This document shows positions 6,900 to 15,237 of a stretch of DNA of 21,742 nt, in pieces (the first letter of the stretch is position 1; every line of letters begins with the position of its first letter). Location of the stretch: assembly GCA_965658025.1 (NCBI GenBank), contig CBFHQL010000026.1, positions 1-21,742 on the forward strand. Direction: 5' to 3'. Source of the DNA: UBA3537 sp965658025 (GTDB lineage Bacteria > Bacteroidota > Bacteroidia > Flavobacteriales > Flavobacteriaceae). The position numbers were made by a program, and so were the translations under genes. The notes under the pieces were generated by a model. It searched no databases. It saw only the letters and a program-made list of their open reading frames with translations, and was not told the origin of the DNA.

Positions 6900-7860
6900 T
6901 TTTTTGTGTGATTACATATTCTAGACTGTTGATTTGTAGTGCTGTTGTTTTTGCTGTACTGGGGTAAGCAACTAATTTAGGAATCATAACATTTGAAGAA
7001 CGATCAAGTGCTTCAAAATCACATTCAATACGAAAGTCTTCTGGTGTAATTGCGTCATAAGTGCTTAGGCTTGTATAGTACACCACAGGAATTTCTTTTG
7101 GAAAAATAGACACCACCAAATGCTCCGGCAAATTTACCAATTGGACAGGAACGGAAACGGTGCCTTCTGTAAATTTATCGACAACACCCAACACTTGAAC
7201 CTGATTGATCGAAAATTTTAAATATGAAGGGAAATCAGAAATATCCAAATCCAAAGCCACATCTAAATCGGTTTTTACAGCATTCATTTGAAGCGCTTCT
7301 GTTGCAACGGCATCAATGGTATTTAAATACTGCTCTGGCCCCACAATTGTGATGGAATCTGGTTGGGCGCGCAAAGGAGTTTTCAAATCGTAGCCCACCA
7401 CAAACTCTGGTTGCAAATTGATTTTTACAGGGACTTTTTTGGTAAATTGAGTCGCATATGCAAAGGTTATTGTTGTTGGGCTAATATTTTCAATAACGGT
7501 ATTGGAATTGAAATACTGCGCAATTTCTGCACGATGAGCACTTTGCTCCCAATAATAAGCAGTGTCATTTTTTTGAAGTGTAGAAAAGTCTACATTAAAT
7601 TTAAGCTTTTTAAAGGCATATTTTAACAAACTGAACCCATTGGTCGTGATGGTCACATCAACAATAGGCAGACGACCTTCAACGAGCAGAACACGTGGAG
7701 GCAGCTTTGTGGGCTGAAGCTCAAATTGTAAGGTATGGGTCGTTGGACTCGTCAATTTTGAAAGTAAAGAAATAAAAAACGCCAACAGCAAAAACAATAC
7801 AAAAACATTGAGTCGTTTTGCACGGATTTTTAGGCGTAGATATTCAAAAATCTTTCTCAT
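6892..7860 (-). CDS. YbbR-like domain protein (CdaR-type family)
   Basis: About 322 residues. One N-terminal membrane segment near residues 18-38 (LNVFVLFLLLAFFISLLSKL) follows a basic cytoplasmic stretch. The rest is beta-rich extracytoplasmic sequence with repeated YbbR-like units containing features such as 'VPVKINL' and 'VSVPVQLVNLP'. In Firmicutes the YbbR protein CdaR controls the diadenylate cyclase CdaA; no cdaA is visible here, so that role cannot be assumed. In Bacteroidota this family commonly sits beside coaE. The start is ATG 7860, whose A is also the last base of the upstream glycosyltransferase TGA stop (TGATG); a TTG one codon earlier is less likely. The gene overlaps coaE by 8 bases. 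Confidence 0.8.
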   Translation of the reverse strand: MRKIFEYLRLKIRAKRLNVFVLFLLLAFFISLLSKLTSPTTHTLQFELQPTKLPPRVLLVEGRLPIVDVTITTNGFSLLKYAFKKLKFNVDFSTLQKNDTAYYWEQSAHRAEIAQYFNSNTVIENISPTTITFAYATQFTKKVPVKINLQPEFVVGYDLKTPLRAQPDSITIVGPEQYLNTIDAVATEALQMNAVKTDLDVALDLDISDFPSYLKFSINQVQVLGVVDKFTEGTVSVPVQLVNLPEHLVVSIFPKEIPVVYYTSLSTYDAITPEDFRIECDFEALDRSSNVMIPKLVAYPSTAKTTALQINSLEYVITQKND

Positions 7861-8870
7861 CAAGGTGTTTTAAAAAATAAGTTTGGAAATAGTTCTTCTT
7901 CTGATTTTCGCGACATAAAGAGTTTTGTTTTAGCTTTTAAAAAACCCCAACCATATCCTGAAAATTGAATCAAAATGGCGGGGATACTCAAAATGGCAGC
8001 TATAAAATCTAAGGTGGACTGAAAGGCCAAAATTAAAGCCAATAAAAAATATGCACCATAAATAAAAACGCCGATGTAAACCTCAAAAAACAGCAATAAA
8101 AGATTGATAAAAAACCCCAACATAAAAACTGTAGGAAACCAATAGGTCCATTTTTTGGAATGGGGGTGCCATTTGTTGAGAATTGGACGTACTTGCCCAA
8201 ACTTGTACACTTGCACAAAAAAACGCTCAAACGAGATTCGGCGCTTGTGGTAGACAAAGGCCTCTGGAATAAGACAGAGTTTGTATCCCATCGCTTTAAG
8301 TCGAATGGATAAATCTGGGTCTTCCCCAGGGTGAATCGTCCCAAATCCACCAGAGGCACAAAAGGCCTCTTTGGATAGCCCCATATTAAAACTTCGAGGT
8401 TCATAGCCCTCAATTTCTTTGCTTCCTCCTCGAATGCCGCCTGTGGTAAGCACGGAGGTCATGGAAAAATTTATGGCTTTTTGCAACTCCGTAAAATTAT
8501 CTTTTGCAGCGTCTGGGCCACCAAAACAATCCACATAAGTGGCATTTAAAAATGAAATGACTTCGGTCAAATAGTGTTTGGGCAAAATACAATCGGAATC
8601 CAAAATGATAAAATAATTGCCTTTGGCACGTTCCATACCATAATTTCTCGAATGCCCTGGTCCAGTATTGTCTTTAAAATAATAACTGATATTGAGCTGA
8701 TCGGAAAAATGCTCCGCAATCAAACGTGCGTCTAAAGTAGAGCCATCTTCTACAATAACGACCTCAAAAGTTTTGGGCGTTTCTAAGGCACAAAAACTCT
8801 CCAAAAGCTCGCGTACTTCTTCGGGGCGGTTATAGACAGGAACGATAAAAGAAAAATCACTGGCAATCAT
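7860..8870 (-). CDS. Family 2 glycosyltransferase, membrane-associated
   Basis: A 336-residue GT2 enzyme. The GT-A fold begins SFIVPVYNRPEEV with the nucleotide-binding acidic pair ED at 41-42, then NTGPGHSRNYGMERAKG, the metal-binding DSD at 91-93, and GEDPDLSIRLKAMGY with the ED catalytic-base region. The C-terminus (about 243-310) holds two or three hydrophobic helices, so the enzyme is probably anchored on the inner face of the cytoplasmic membrane and adds a sugar to a lipid-linked or envelope glycan. The substrate cannot be inferred. It is the first gene of the overlapping unit with ybbR-like and coaE. A TAAATTTG box on the minus strand (8883-8876) matches the -7 consensus but lies only about 6 bases before the ATG, so either the transcript is nearly leaderless or the box is chance. 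Confidence 0.87.
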   Translation of the reverse strand: MIASDFSFIVPVYNRPEEVRELLESFCALETPKTFEVVIVEDGSTLDARLIAEHFSDQLNISYYFKDNTGPGHSRNYGMERAKGNYFIILDSDCILPKHYLTEVISFLNATYVDCFGGPDAAKDNFTELQKAINFSMTSVLTTGGIRGGSKEIEGYEPRSFNMGLSKEAFCASGGFGTIHPGEDPDLSIRLKAMGYKLCLIPEAFVYHKRRISFERFFVQVYKFGQVRPILNKWHPHSKKWTYWFPTVFMLGFFINLLLLFFEVYIGVFIYGAYFLLALILAFQSTLDFIAAILSIPAILIQFSGYGWGFLKAKTKLFMSRKSEEELFPNLFFKTP

Positions 8871-8924
8871 AGAAACAAATTTACATAATGCAAATGAATT
8901 ATTCGCTTTAAAAATAAGCCATAA

Positions 8925-8950
8925 AAAAACTCCGCCGGAGCGGAGTTTTT
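8925..8950 (-). terminator. Intrinsic terminator after the T9SS surface-protein gene
   Basis: A perfect 10-bp stem (8925-8934 with 8941-8950; core CTCCG/CGGAG) and a 6-base loop, flanked by A-runs that become a U-tract on the minus strand. It lies 19 bases beyond the stop of the surface-protein gene at 8969. It separates that gene from the glycosyltransferase operon. Confidence 0.85.
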
Positions 8951-8968
8951 ATGTAGGATTCGAAAAAA

Positions 8969-11626
8969 TTATTTTTTCAAGACACGTACGGTTTCTAATG
9001 TATTGTCGATAGAAACTTGTACAAAATAAGCACCTGACTGCATTGCAGATAAATCTACTGTACAATCTCTAGAATTCGGATTTTGATGCAATACCATCTG
9101 GCCCAGCATGTTGAAGACTTTAACATCTTCTACGCTGTTTTGAGCTTTAATGGTTAAGACATCGTTCACCGGATTCGGGAAGTATGTAAATTGCGCCATA
9201 CTAGCTTCTTCAATACCAAGTGACGCATCTGTACTTGTTGCTCTGAACTCATAAACTCCCTCAGAACCGTCAGTAGTAGAGCCATAATGACCTAAGTTAA
9301 CATAATACTGTGTTCCTGAAGTTACAGCAATAGATAAAGACTCTGGATCAGAGGTATAACCCCCATCAGCATTATCTACACAAGTAAAGACCCCACAAGA
9401 TCCAGTGTAAACCGCAATTTCAGCATCCCAACCAGTTGGAGTAAGTATTAATTCAATTGTCCCCGAAACTGTTGGCGTAAACGTGTACCATACACCATCG
9501 TTCATTGTAGCAATTCCACAATCTACAAAACCATCATTATTGGTCGCTCCAGTAGCATCGCCATTAGAAGTAAATGGCAAAGCATCCAAAACTGTTGCAG
9601 TATCGCAAGAGTCATTAGTCACGAGTGTAGAAACTGAAATACTTTTCCAATCGGAAGTGCCATCAGTTGCACCACAATCTGTTTGTACATAAACATCGTA
9701 TGGTGAACCAGAATTCAATCCACTCAGATCATATGATGCAACCGTAGAAGTATCAGAAGTTCCATCGCCTTGAGTAAACCCTGCTGGACCATATTCGATA
9801 TTAAATAAAGCTCCATCAGATGTCCATGCTATTGTAGCACCATCAATGGTAACATCAGAAACTGCTAGGTCGGTTGGTGCAATACATGATGGCATTTCAC
9901 AAGCAAATTGAAGAGAAATATCACCATTTTGTGTACTACCATCGTTTGTTATCTGAACTGAAATCGTTCCATCAGTTGAAGTGTAAGTCACATCTTCGAA
10001 TATCCCACAAGATTGTTCAGTGTTTAATAAATTTCCCGAACCATCTCTTACATAGATATAATCATAACAACCACCAGACCATGTATTAGCTTCTAGGTCA
10101 CCATTAACAGTTACCATTGCAGGGTTTCCACCTGTGAGCATGATAGTGTAATCACCATTAGCTACTTGTGTATATGTAACTGTTTCACCGCAAGAAGCAG
10201 AATTAGGGGTTGAAAATGAAATACTTCTCCAATCGCTGGTCTCTCCAGATCCACAATCTGTTTGTACATAAACATCGTATGCTGAACCAGAATTCAATCC
10301 ACTCAAATCATATGACGCTGTTGTAGAAGTATCAGAAGTTCCATCACCTTGAGTAAACCCTGATGGACCATATTCGATGTTAAATAAAGTTCCATCAGAT
10401 GTCCATGAAAGTTCTGCTGAATCAGCCGTTACACTAGATACTGAAAGATCTGTTGGTGCAATACATGATGGCATTTCACAAGCAAATTGAAGAGAAATAT
10501 CACCATTTTGTGTACTACCATCGTTTGTTATCTGAACTGAAATCGTTCCATCAGTTGAAGTGTAAGTCACATCTTCGAATATCCCACAAGATTGTTCAGT
10601 GTTTAATAAATTTCCCGAACCATCTCTTACATAGATATAATCATAACAACCACCAGACCATGTATTAGCTTCTAGGTCACCATTAACAGTTACCATTGCA
10701 GGGTTTCCACCTGTGAGCATGATAGTGTAATCACCATTAGCTACTTGTGTATATGTAACTGTTTCACCGCAAGAAGCAGAATTAAGGGTTGAAAATGAAA
10801 CAGATACCCAATCGCTGGTCTCTCCAGATCCACAATCCGTTTGAACATAAACTTCATACTCGTTGTTTGAAGATAATCCTGATAGTTGGTAAGGACTAGT
10901 AACTCCAGTATACGTTGCTGTACCAGTAGCAGTACCGCCTGCTGTGACATCTACAACTTCAATGTTGAATGATGAGTCGTCCGATGTCCATGAAATTTCT
11001 GCTGAAGTAGCTGTTATATTTGAATAAGTTACATTAGAAACATCTACACAGGATGGTGGTGTTTGTGAACTTATCGTTGGAGAAAAAGAACAAAAACCAA
11101 AAGTCCAATCACCACTAGCACTATAACTAATTCTATACATAAAACCAGATAATTGAGTTGATGTAAAAGATGATATATCTAAAATACTTGATGAGTTTGT
11201 TGATGGTGTAGATGAACAGTAGTCCGCTGTGGCAGTGGAATTGTCAGGAATATAATTTCCCCAAATTAACCAACTTGAACTGTCAGCATCATAATACTCT
11301 AGACTTAAATTGTTTCCATTTCCATATTCCTCGTTATTTACATAATCATGGCTAACTTGAATCCATGTTTCACCAGCATTACTTGCAGCTGTGAGGTCAA
11401 TTATAGGGGATTGAGCCTGAATTTCATCTGTTGAGCCACTTCCAGCTGCATCGTCATCGTAAGAAAAATTTGATGTCAAAGTTGGATCACTAAGCAAACC
11501 AGCTGAACTAAATGTTCCTGTAAGAGCCCATTCTGTATTTGGCCAGGAAGCGTCTTGGTTTAGTGTTTGTCCAAACGAAAATTTAGTAAAAATAAGTGAA
11601 AAAATAATAAGTGTAATATTTTTCAT
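8969..11626 (-). CDS. Secreted multidomain protein: FN3 and CUB-like modules, T9SS type A sorting tail
   Basis: About 885 residues from ATG 11626; an upstream in-frame start at 11665 would put 13 residues in front of a normal signal peptide (MKNITLIIFSLIFTKFSFGQ), so I reject it. Order: an N-terminal beta-rich region (about 20-185), FN3-like module 1 (about 188-280), CUB-like 1 (about 282-391, with GGCYDYIYVRDGSGN), FN3-like 2 (about 392-473), CUB-like 2 (about 475-585), FN3-like 3 (about 586-670), a PPC-like domain (about 675-805, GVWYTFTPTVSGTIEL), and a T9SS type A tail (about 812-885: YFPNPVNDVLTIKAQN, VFNMLGQ, LSAMQSGAYFVQV, ending VLKK). The protein should cross the outer membrane by the type IX system and be released or attached at the surface. 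Adhesion is a guess; there is no catalytic motif. It is monocistronic, with a terminator on each side. Confidence 0.92.
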   Translation of the reverse strand: MKNITLIIFSLIFTKFSFGQTLNQDASWPNTEWALTGTFSSAGLLSDPTLTSNFSYDDDAAGSGSTDEIQAQSPIIDLTAASNAGETWIQVSHDYVNNEEYGNGNNLSLEYYDADSSSWLIWGNYIPDNSTATADYCSSTPSTNSSSILDISSFTSTQLSGFMYRISYSASGDWTFGFCSFSPTISSQTPPSCVDVSNVTYSNITATSAEISWTSDDSSFNIEVVDVTAGGTATGTATYTGVTSPYQLSGLSSNNEYEVYVQTDCGSGETSDWVSVSFSTLNSASCGETVTYTQVANGDYTIMLTGGNPAMVTVNGDLEANTWSGGCYDYIYVRDGSGNLLNTEQSCGIFEDVTYTSTDGTISVQITNDGSTQNGDISLQFACEMPSCIAPTDLSVSSVTADSAELSWTSDGTLFNIEYGPSGFTQGDGTSDTSTTASYDLSGLNSGSAYDVYVQTDCGSGETSDWRSISFSTPNSASCGETVTYTQVANGDYTIMLTGGNPAMVTVNGDLEANTWSGGCYDYIYVRDGSGNLLNTEQSCGIFEDVTYTSTDGTISVQITNDGSTQNGDISLQFACEMPSCIAPTDLAVSDVTIDGATIAWTSDGALFNIEYGPAGFTQGDGTSDTSTVASYDLSGLNSGSPYDVYVQTDCGATDGTSDWKSISVSTLVTNDSCDTATVLDALPFTSNGDATGATNNDGFVDCGIATMNDGVWYTFTPTVSGTIELILTPTGWDAEIAVYTGSCGVFTCVDNADGGYTSDPESLSIAVTSGTQYYVNLGHYGSTTDGSEGVYEFRATSTDASLGIEEASMAQFTYFPNPVNDVLTIKAQNSVEDVKVFNMLGQMVLHQNPNSRDCTVDLSAMQSGAYFVQVSIDNTLETVRVLKK
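9873..10205. repeat. Direct repeat copy A, 333 bp, 100% identical to copy B
   Basis: This stretch encodes CUB-like module 2 of the surface protein and is identical, third codon positions included, to 10452-10784 (offset 579 bp). The identity is broken at 9872/10451 (G vs T) and 10206/10785 (G vs A). Its length, 333 bp, is a multiple of three. I compared the two copies line by line and found no difference. Confidence 0.95.
10452..10784. repeat. Direct repeat copy B, 333 bp, 100% identical to copy A
   Basis: Encodes CUB-like module 1. The adjoining FN3 modules are also related to each other but clearly diverged (for example LSVSSVTADSAELSW versus LAVSDVTIDGATIAW), so exact identity is confined to the CUB unit. 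Confidence 0.95.
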
Positions 11627-11767
11627 AAAAGTTAATTTTTGGTTAATCACAATAAATATAATCAAAACAAAACAGAAAACGAAACATTGGCTTTCTTTCT
11701 CGTTAAAATGTTTAATTATTTCGATAAAACGTTAGACAAATTATAAAAATTAAATTAGCGGGAAATA

Positions 11768-11797
11768 AAAAATCCACACCATTTGGTGTGGATTTTT
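11768..11797 (-). terminator. Intrinsic terminator after fabI
   Basis: A perfect 13-bp stem (11768-11780 with 11785-11797; core TCCACACC/GGTGTGGA) with a 4-base ATTT loop. A-rich DNA on the left gives a U-run on the minus strand. It begins 22 bases past the fabI stop. The rest of 11627-11818 is AT-rich and must hold the surface-protein promoter; TATAATTTG (minus, 11745-11737) and TATATTTA nearer the gene are weak candidates only. Confidence 0.88.
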
Positions 11798-11818
11798 AAG
11801 AACTTTATTGGATTTTAC

Positions 11819-12634
11819 TTATTCTTCTACAAATTTTTCCATAATGGCATCACTCACGCCCATGTTGCTAAATCCACCATCGTTGTATAGGTTTTGCAAT
11901 GTAACACGTTTGGTTAAATCGCTAAACAAGGTGATGGTATAATTGGCACAGTCCAAAGCTGTGGCATTGCCAAGCGGTGACATTTTTTCAGCGTAAGCAA
12001 TAAAGCCGTCAAATCCTTTTACTCCTTTACCAGCTGTTGTTGGCGTAGGTGATTGAGAAATGGTATTCACACGAACATTTTTATCACGCCCAAAGAAATA
12101 CCCAAAACTACGCGCTATGCTTTCTAAATACGCTTTATTGTCGGCCATATCATTATAATCTGGAAAAACACGTTGTGCAGCCATATATGACAAAGCAACA
12201 ATACTCCCCCACTCGTTCATCGCATCGGACTTATACAATGTTTGCATCACTTTGTGAAAAGACATGGCAGAAACGTCAGTTCCTTTTTGCGTCCAATCGT
12301 ATTTTTGGTCGGTGTAGGCACGACCTTTACGCACATTAACCGACATTCCAATGGAATGCAGTACAAAGTCCAACTTACCGCCTAAAATCTCCACCGATTG
12401 ATCAACTAAATTTTGTAAATCTTCTAAAGAAGTGGCATCGGCAGGAATCACTTGTGCGCCAGTTTTTTTGGCCAATTCATCAATAGCGCCCATACGCATC
12501 GCAATGGGTGCATTGGTTAGTACAAAGGTTCCACCCTCTTCGTGTACACGCTCTGCTGTAATCCATGCGATAGAGTTTGGATCTAAAGCGCCAAAAATAA
12601 TTCCTCTTTTTCCTTTAAGTAATTGATGTGCCAT
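11819..12634 (-). CDS. fabI: Enoyl-[acyl-carrier-protein] reductase FabI
   Basis: 271 residues, SDR superfamily, NAD(P)H-dependent. It reduces trans-2-enoyl-ACP in the last step of each fatty-acid elongation cycle. The cofactor-binding N-terminus (KGKRGIIFGALDPNSIAW) and LDFVLHSIGM are visible. The active site has Y150 in ALSYMAAQRVF, and Y160 with K167 in the Y-x6-K spacing of FabI (PDYNDMADNKAYLE). The NTISQSPTPTTAGKG substrate-loop region and C-terminal NLYNDGGFSNMG are intact. This is the divergent Bacteroidota FabI form; it would be a typical triclosan-type target. It starts 49 bases after recN ends and has its own -7-like box, so it may be both read-through and independently transcribed. 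Confidence 0.96.
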   Translation of the reverse strand: MAHQLLKGKRGIIFGALDPNSIAWITAERVHEEGGTFVLTNAPIAMRMGAIDELAKKTGAQVIPADATSLEDLQNLVDQSVEILGGKLDFVLHSIGMSVNVRKGRAYTDQKYDWTQKGTDVSAMSFHKVMQTLYKSDAMNEWGSIVALSYMAAQRVFPDYNDMADNKAYLESIARSFGYFFGRDKNVRVNTISQSPTPTTAGKGVKGFDGFIAYAEKMSPLGNATALDCANYTITLFSDLTKRVTLQNLYNDGGFSNMGVSDAIMEKFVEE

Positions 12635-12672
12635 AATATTGTTTTGTTATCAAGTGTATCTAATTTTGTGGG

Positions 12673-12680
12673 CAAATATA
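12673..12680 (-). promoter_or_regulatory. Putative -7 box of the fabI promoter
   Basis: The minus strand reads TATATTTG, a full match to TAnnTTTG, 38 bases before the fabI ATG and directly after the recN stop. No convincing TTTG-like -33 box lies 19 bases upstream, so the call is tentative. Confidence 0.4.
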
Positions 12681-12683
12681 CTA

Positions 12684-14336
12684 CTAATTCAACAACTGTT
12701 GCGCATGTTGCTTTGCCGTTTCTGTTATTTCTTTTCCACCCAACATTTGTGCTATTTCCTGCAAGCGTTCGTTTGTATCCAACTTCTTCAACTGGGTGAC
12801 TGTTGTTGCACCACGATCTTCTTTAAAAACTTTAAAATGATGCGCACCTTTAGCCGCTATTTGCGGTAAGTGGGTAATGGTAAATACTTGCATGTACTGA
12901 CTCATGTCTTGCATGATGGACGCCATTTTGTTCGAAATTTCACCTGAAACACCAGTGTCGATTTCATCAAACATGATGGTTGGCAATTTTTGGTACTTGG
13001 ATAAAATATATTTTACGGCTAACATAATACGCGAGAGCTCCCCTCCTGACGCACCTTTATCTAGTGGTAAAAAGTCCCCTCCTTTATTGGCTTTTAGCAA
13101 AAAGAACAACTCATCCTTTCCGTTGGCCAAAAACGTTGACGCTGGCTGAAGCTCGATGTTAAATGCTGCATTGGGCATACCCAGAGCACTCAGAAGTAAG
13201 TGCAATTCATCTTCCAGATTGGTCAATACCGCTTTTCGTTTGTTAGTCAAGGTTGAAGATAAATTGTTTAATTTTTTTAAATTTTTGTTTAACAAAACAT
13301 GAACCGCTTCAATTTGCGCATCCAAGTTTGTCAGTTGCGCAACTTTTTGTTCTAAATCTTTAAAAACAGCATTTAATTCTTTGATGGTTTGCACATTATG
13401 CTTTACACACAAATCATTTACCTTATTAAGCTGAGCTTCGGTATCATACAACAATTGTGGATTGGCCTCAAGCGTATTTTGGTGGTGTTCAATTTCTGTA
13501 TAAATATCATCCAATTCAATATGTACCGCTTGAATTCTTTCAAAAAGAGGCGCATACACTTCCGATATATCTTTCAATTTATTAAACCGCTGTTTTAACT
13601 CAAAAAGATGGGCAGATACCCCTATTTCATCGTTATTCAAAACTTGTTGGGCAAACTGCAACTCATTTTGAATAAAATCCACATTGTTCAATTGTTCATA
13701 TTGTGCTTCTAACGCTTTTAAATCCAGTTCCAACACCTGTGCCTCTTCGAGTTCGCGTAACAAGTAAGTGTTGTAATCCTGATCTTTTTTAGATTGAAGT
13801 TGTTGCGCTTCGAATGTCTTTAATACGTTTTGATTCTTTTTGTAATCCTCCAAAGTGTGTTTATAATCTTCTAACACTGTATGAGTCTGTGCTAAAGCGT
13901 CAATAATTTGAAATTGAAAGGCATCATCGGTCAAAGATAGGGTTTCGTGTTGCGCATGAATATCGATAAGTTGTCGACCAAGGGCATCCAAAACGTGAAG
14001 CGTAACTGGAGAATCATTCACAAAAGCTCTAGACTTCCCAGAGGGTAAAACTTCGCGTCTGATGATGGTTTCTATTTCATATTCCAAATCATAGGCCTCA
14101 AAAAAGGGTTGTAAACTATAATTCTCTAAATTAAATGTGCCTTCTATGATACTCTTTTTTGTACTGTCTTTAATGTTCGAAAAATCGACTCTTTTGCCTA
14201 AAACCAAAGACAAACCACCGAGAAGAATAGATTTTCCTGCGCCAGTTTCGCCTGTAATAATGGTCAATCCATCATCGAAACGCACATCAAGCTCATCGAT
14301 CAATGCATAATTTTTTATGTAGAGTTGAGCTAACAA
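12684..14336 (-). CDS. recN: DNA repair protein RecN
   Basis: A 550-residue SMC-like ATPase for double-strand-break repair. The N-terminal ATPase half has Walker A TGETGAGKS near 28-36 after the conserved IKNYALIDEL. A long coiled-coil-rich centre (about 150-380) is followed by the C-terminal signature ASGGELSRIMLAVKYIL and Walker B TIMFDEIDTGVSGE. The start is TTG 14336: there is no in-frame ATG after the in-frame stop upstream, and TTG gives the family-standard N-terminus (M-L-x-x-L-x-I-K-N-Y-A-L-I). It is the last gene of the bamD-rpoZ-coaBC-DUF4835-recN unit, 10 bases after the previous stop. No SOS-type box is recognisable. Confidence 0.95.
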   Translation of the reverse strand: MLAQLYIKNYALIDELDVRFDDGLTIITGETGAGKSILLGGLSLVLGKRVDFSNIKDSTKKSIIEGTFNLENYSLQPFFEAYDLEYEIETIIRREVLPSGKSRAFVNDSPVTLHVLDALGRQLIDIHAQHETLSLTDDAFQFQIIDALAQTHTVLEDYKHTLEDYKKNQNVLKTFEAQQLQSKKDQDYNTYLLRELEEAQVLELDLKALEAQYEQLNNVDFIQNELQFAQQVLNNDEIGVSAHLFELKQRFNKLKDISEVYAPLFERIQAVHIELDDIYTEIEHHQNTLEANPQLLYDTEAQLNKVNDLCVKHNVQTIKELNAVFKDLEQKVAQLTNLDAQIEAVHVLLNKNLKKLNNLSSTLTNKRKAVLTNLEDELHLLLSALGMPNAAFNIELQPASTFLANGKDELFFLLKANKGGDFLPLDKGASGGELSRIMLAVKYILSKYQKLPTIMFDEIDTGVSGEISNKMASIMQDMSQYMQVFTITHLPQIAAKGAHHFKVFKEDRGATTVTQLKKLDTNERLQEIAQMLGGKEITETAKQHAQQLLN

Positions 14337-14346
14337 TGAATTGATT

Positions 14347-15237
14347 TTAGAATTTTATTTTGCCCCATTTTTTGGTATGCATGGGGGCTACTTTAGTGAG
14401 CACAGAAACAAGTTCTGTGATTTTTACATTTGGTCCTGCTGAAAAAACATCAGAGATTTCATCAGATTTAGCATCAAAAAAAGTACGTACTAAAAATGAA
14501 TTTGGGCGTCTTCTGTGTAAGTCATTGAAACCCATCAGTGCTGAAGCTATAGCAGTCTTTCCTTTTTTGACATCACTTGCCATGACATCCAACCCTTCGC
14601 GGTGGTACTGGTAAAGCACTGTTCTGTAGGCACTATACGTTTTGGACAAAACATTGTCGATAAGCACTCTACGCGTTTGATCACCCCCTTTTGGAGGTGC
14701 CCATCCTGAAACATTGCCTTGTTGCGAATAGTTGGCTATATCTCTCGCTTGCTCATAATATTCGTCCCCCCCATTAAGTTCAAATGTATCGGCATCAACA
14801 CCTAAAATCATGTAGATATGAAAGCTGAGTACAGAGATTAGGTTGGATTGAAATTGTGTGGGATTAAAATTTAAATTCTGGTACTCCAAATAGTTGAAAT
14901 TAAAATCCTTATCATTAAAATTATAAACCGAACTTACGTAGGTAGAATTATGTACTGGACGAACAGACTGCACCTGAATACTGGCCTTAAAAGTGTCCGA
15001 ATCATAATCATTTATATTGATGATCATACTGCAATCGATGCGTTCTTCAAGGGCAAAAGGTTTATTGGTCCATCGGGTATTGTTAACAAATTCATTGAGT
15101 TGTTTCTCAAGAGTTTTAAACACTTGAACATTTTCATTTCCAGTCAGTTGCGCATTGACCACAAGGTTGCAATTCAGCTCTTGTGCAAAGACAAAGCCCG
15201 TGAGAAATAGTGTACAATAAGTTATAAAATTACGCAT
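14347..15237 (-). CDS. DUF4835 family protein (PorD-type, T9SS-associated)
   Basis: A 296-residue exported protein with an N-terminal signal peptide (MRNFITYCTLFLTGFVFAQ, cleavage near 18-19). The mature part starts ELNCNLVVNAQ. Other conserved-looking blocks are the SVLSFHIYMILGVDADTF stretch, GGDEYYEQARDIAN, GWAPPKGGDQTRR and RRRPNSFLVRTFFDAKSDE. This matches DUF4835, widespread in Bacteroidota, which I recall also being named PorD in connection with type IX secretion; I cannot verify that name here. No catalytic motif is visible. It overlaps coaBC by 8 bases (ATGCGTAA) and precedes recN. A sorted T9SS substrate is encoded about 3 kb away. Family call firm, function unproven. Confidence 0.82.
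   Translation of the reverse strand: MRNFITYCTLFLTGFVFAQELNCNLVVNAQLTGNENVQVFKTLEKQLNEFVNNTRWTNKPFALEERIDCSMIININDYDSDTFKASIQVQSVRPVHNSTYVSSVYNFNDKDFNFNYLEYQNLNFNPTQFQSNLISVLSFHIYMILGVDADTFELNGGDEYYEQARDIANYSQQGNVSGWAPPKGGDQTRRVLIDNVLSKTYSAYRTVLYQYHREGLDVMASDVKKGKTAIASALMGFNDLHRRRPNSFLVRTFFDAKSDEISDVFSAGPNVKITELVSVLTKVAPMHTKKWGKIKF

Noticed and set aside
9874..10668. Two identical 71-codon plus-strand frames at 9874 and 10453
   Set aside because: They are antisense shadows of the perfectly duplicated CUB-coding segments, identical only because the DNA is duplicated.
12661..12668. Plus-strand TAATTTTG between fabI and recN
   Set aside because: No plus-strand gene follows; it would only transcribe antisense to recN.
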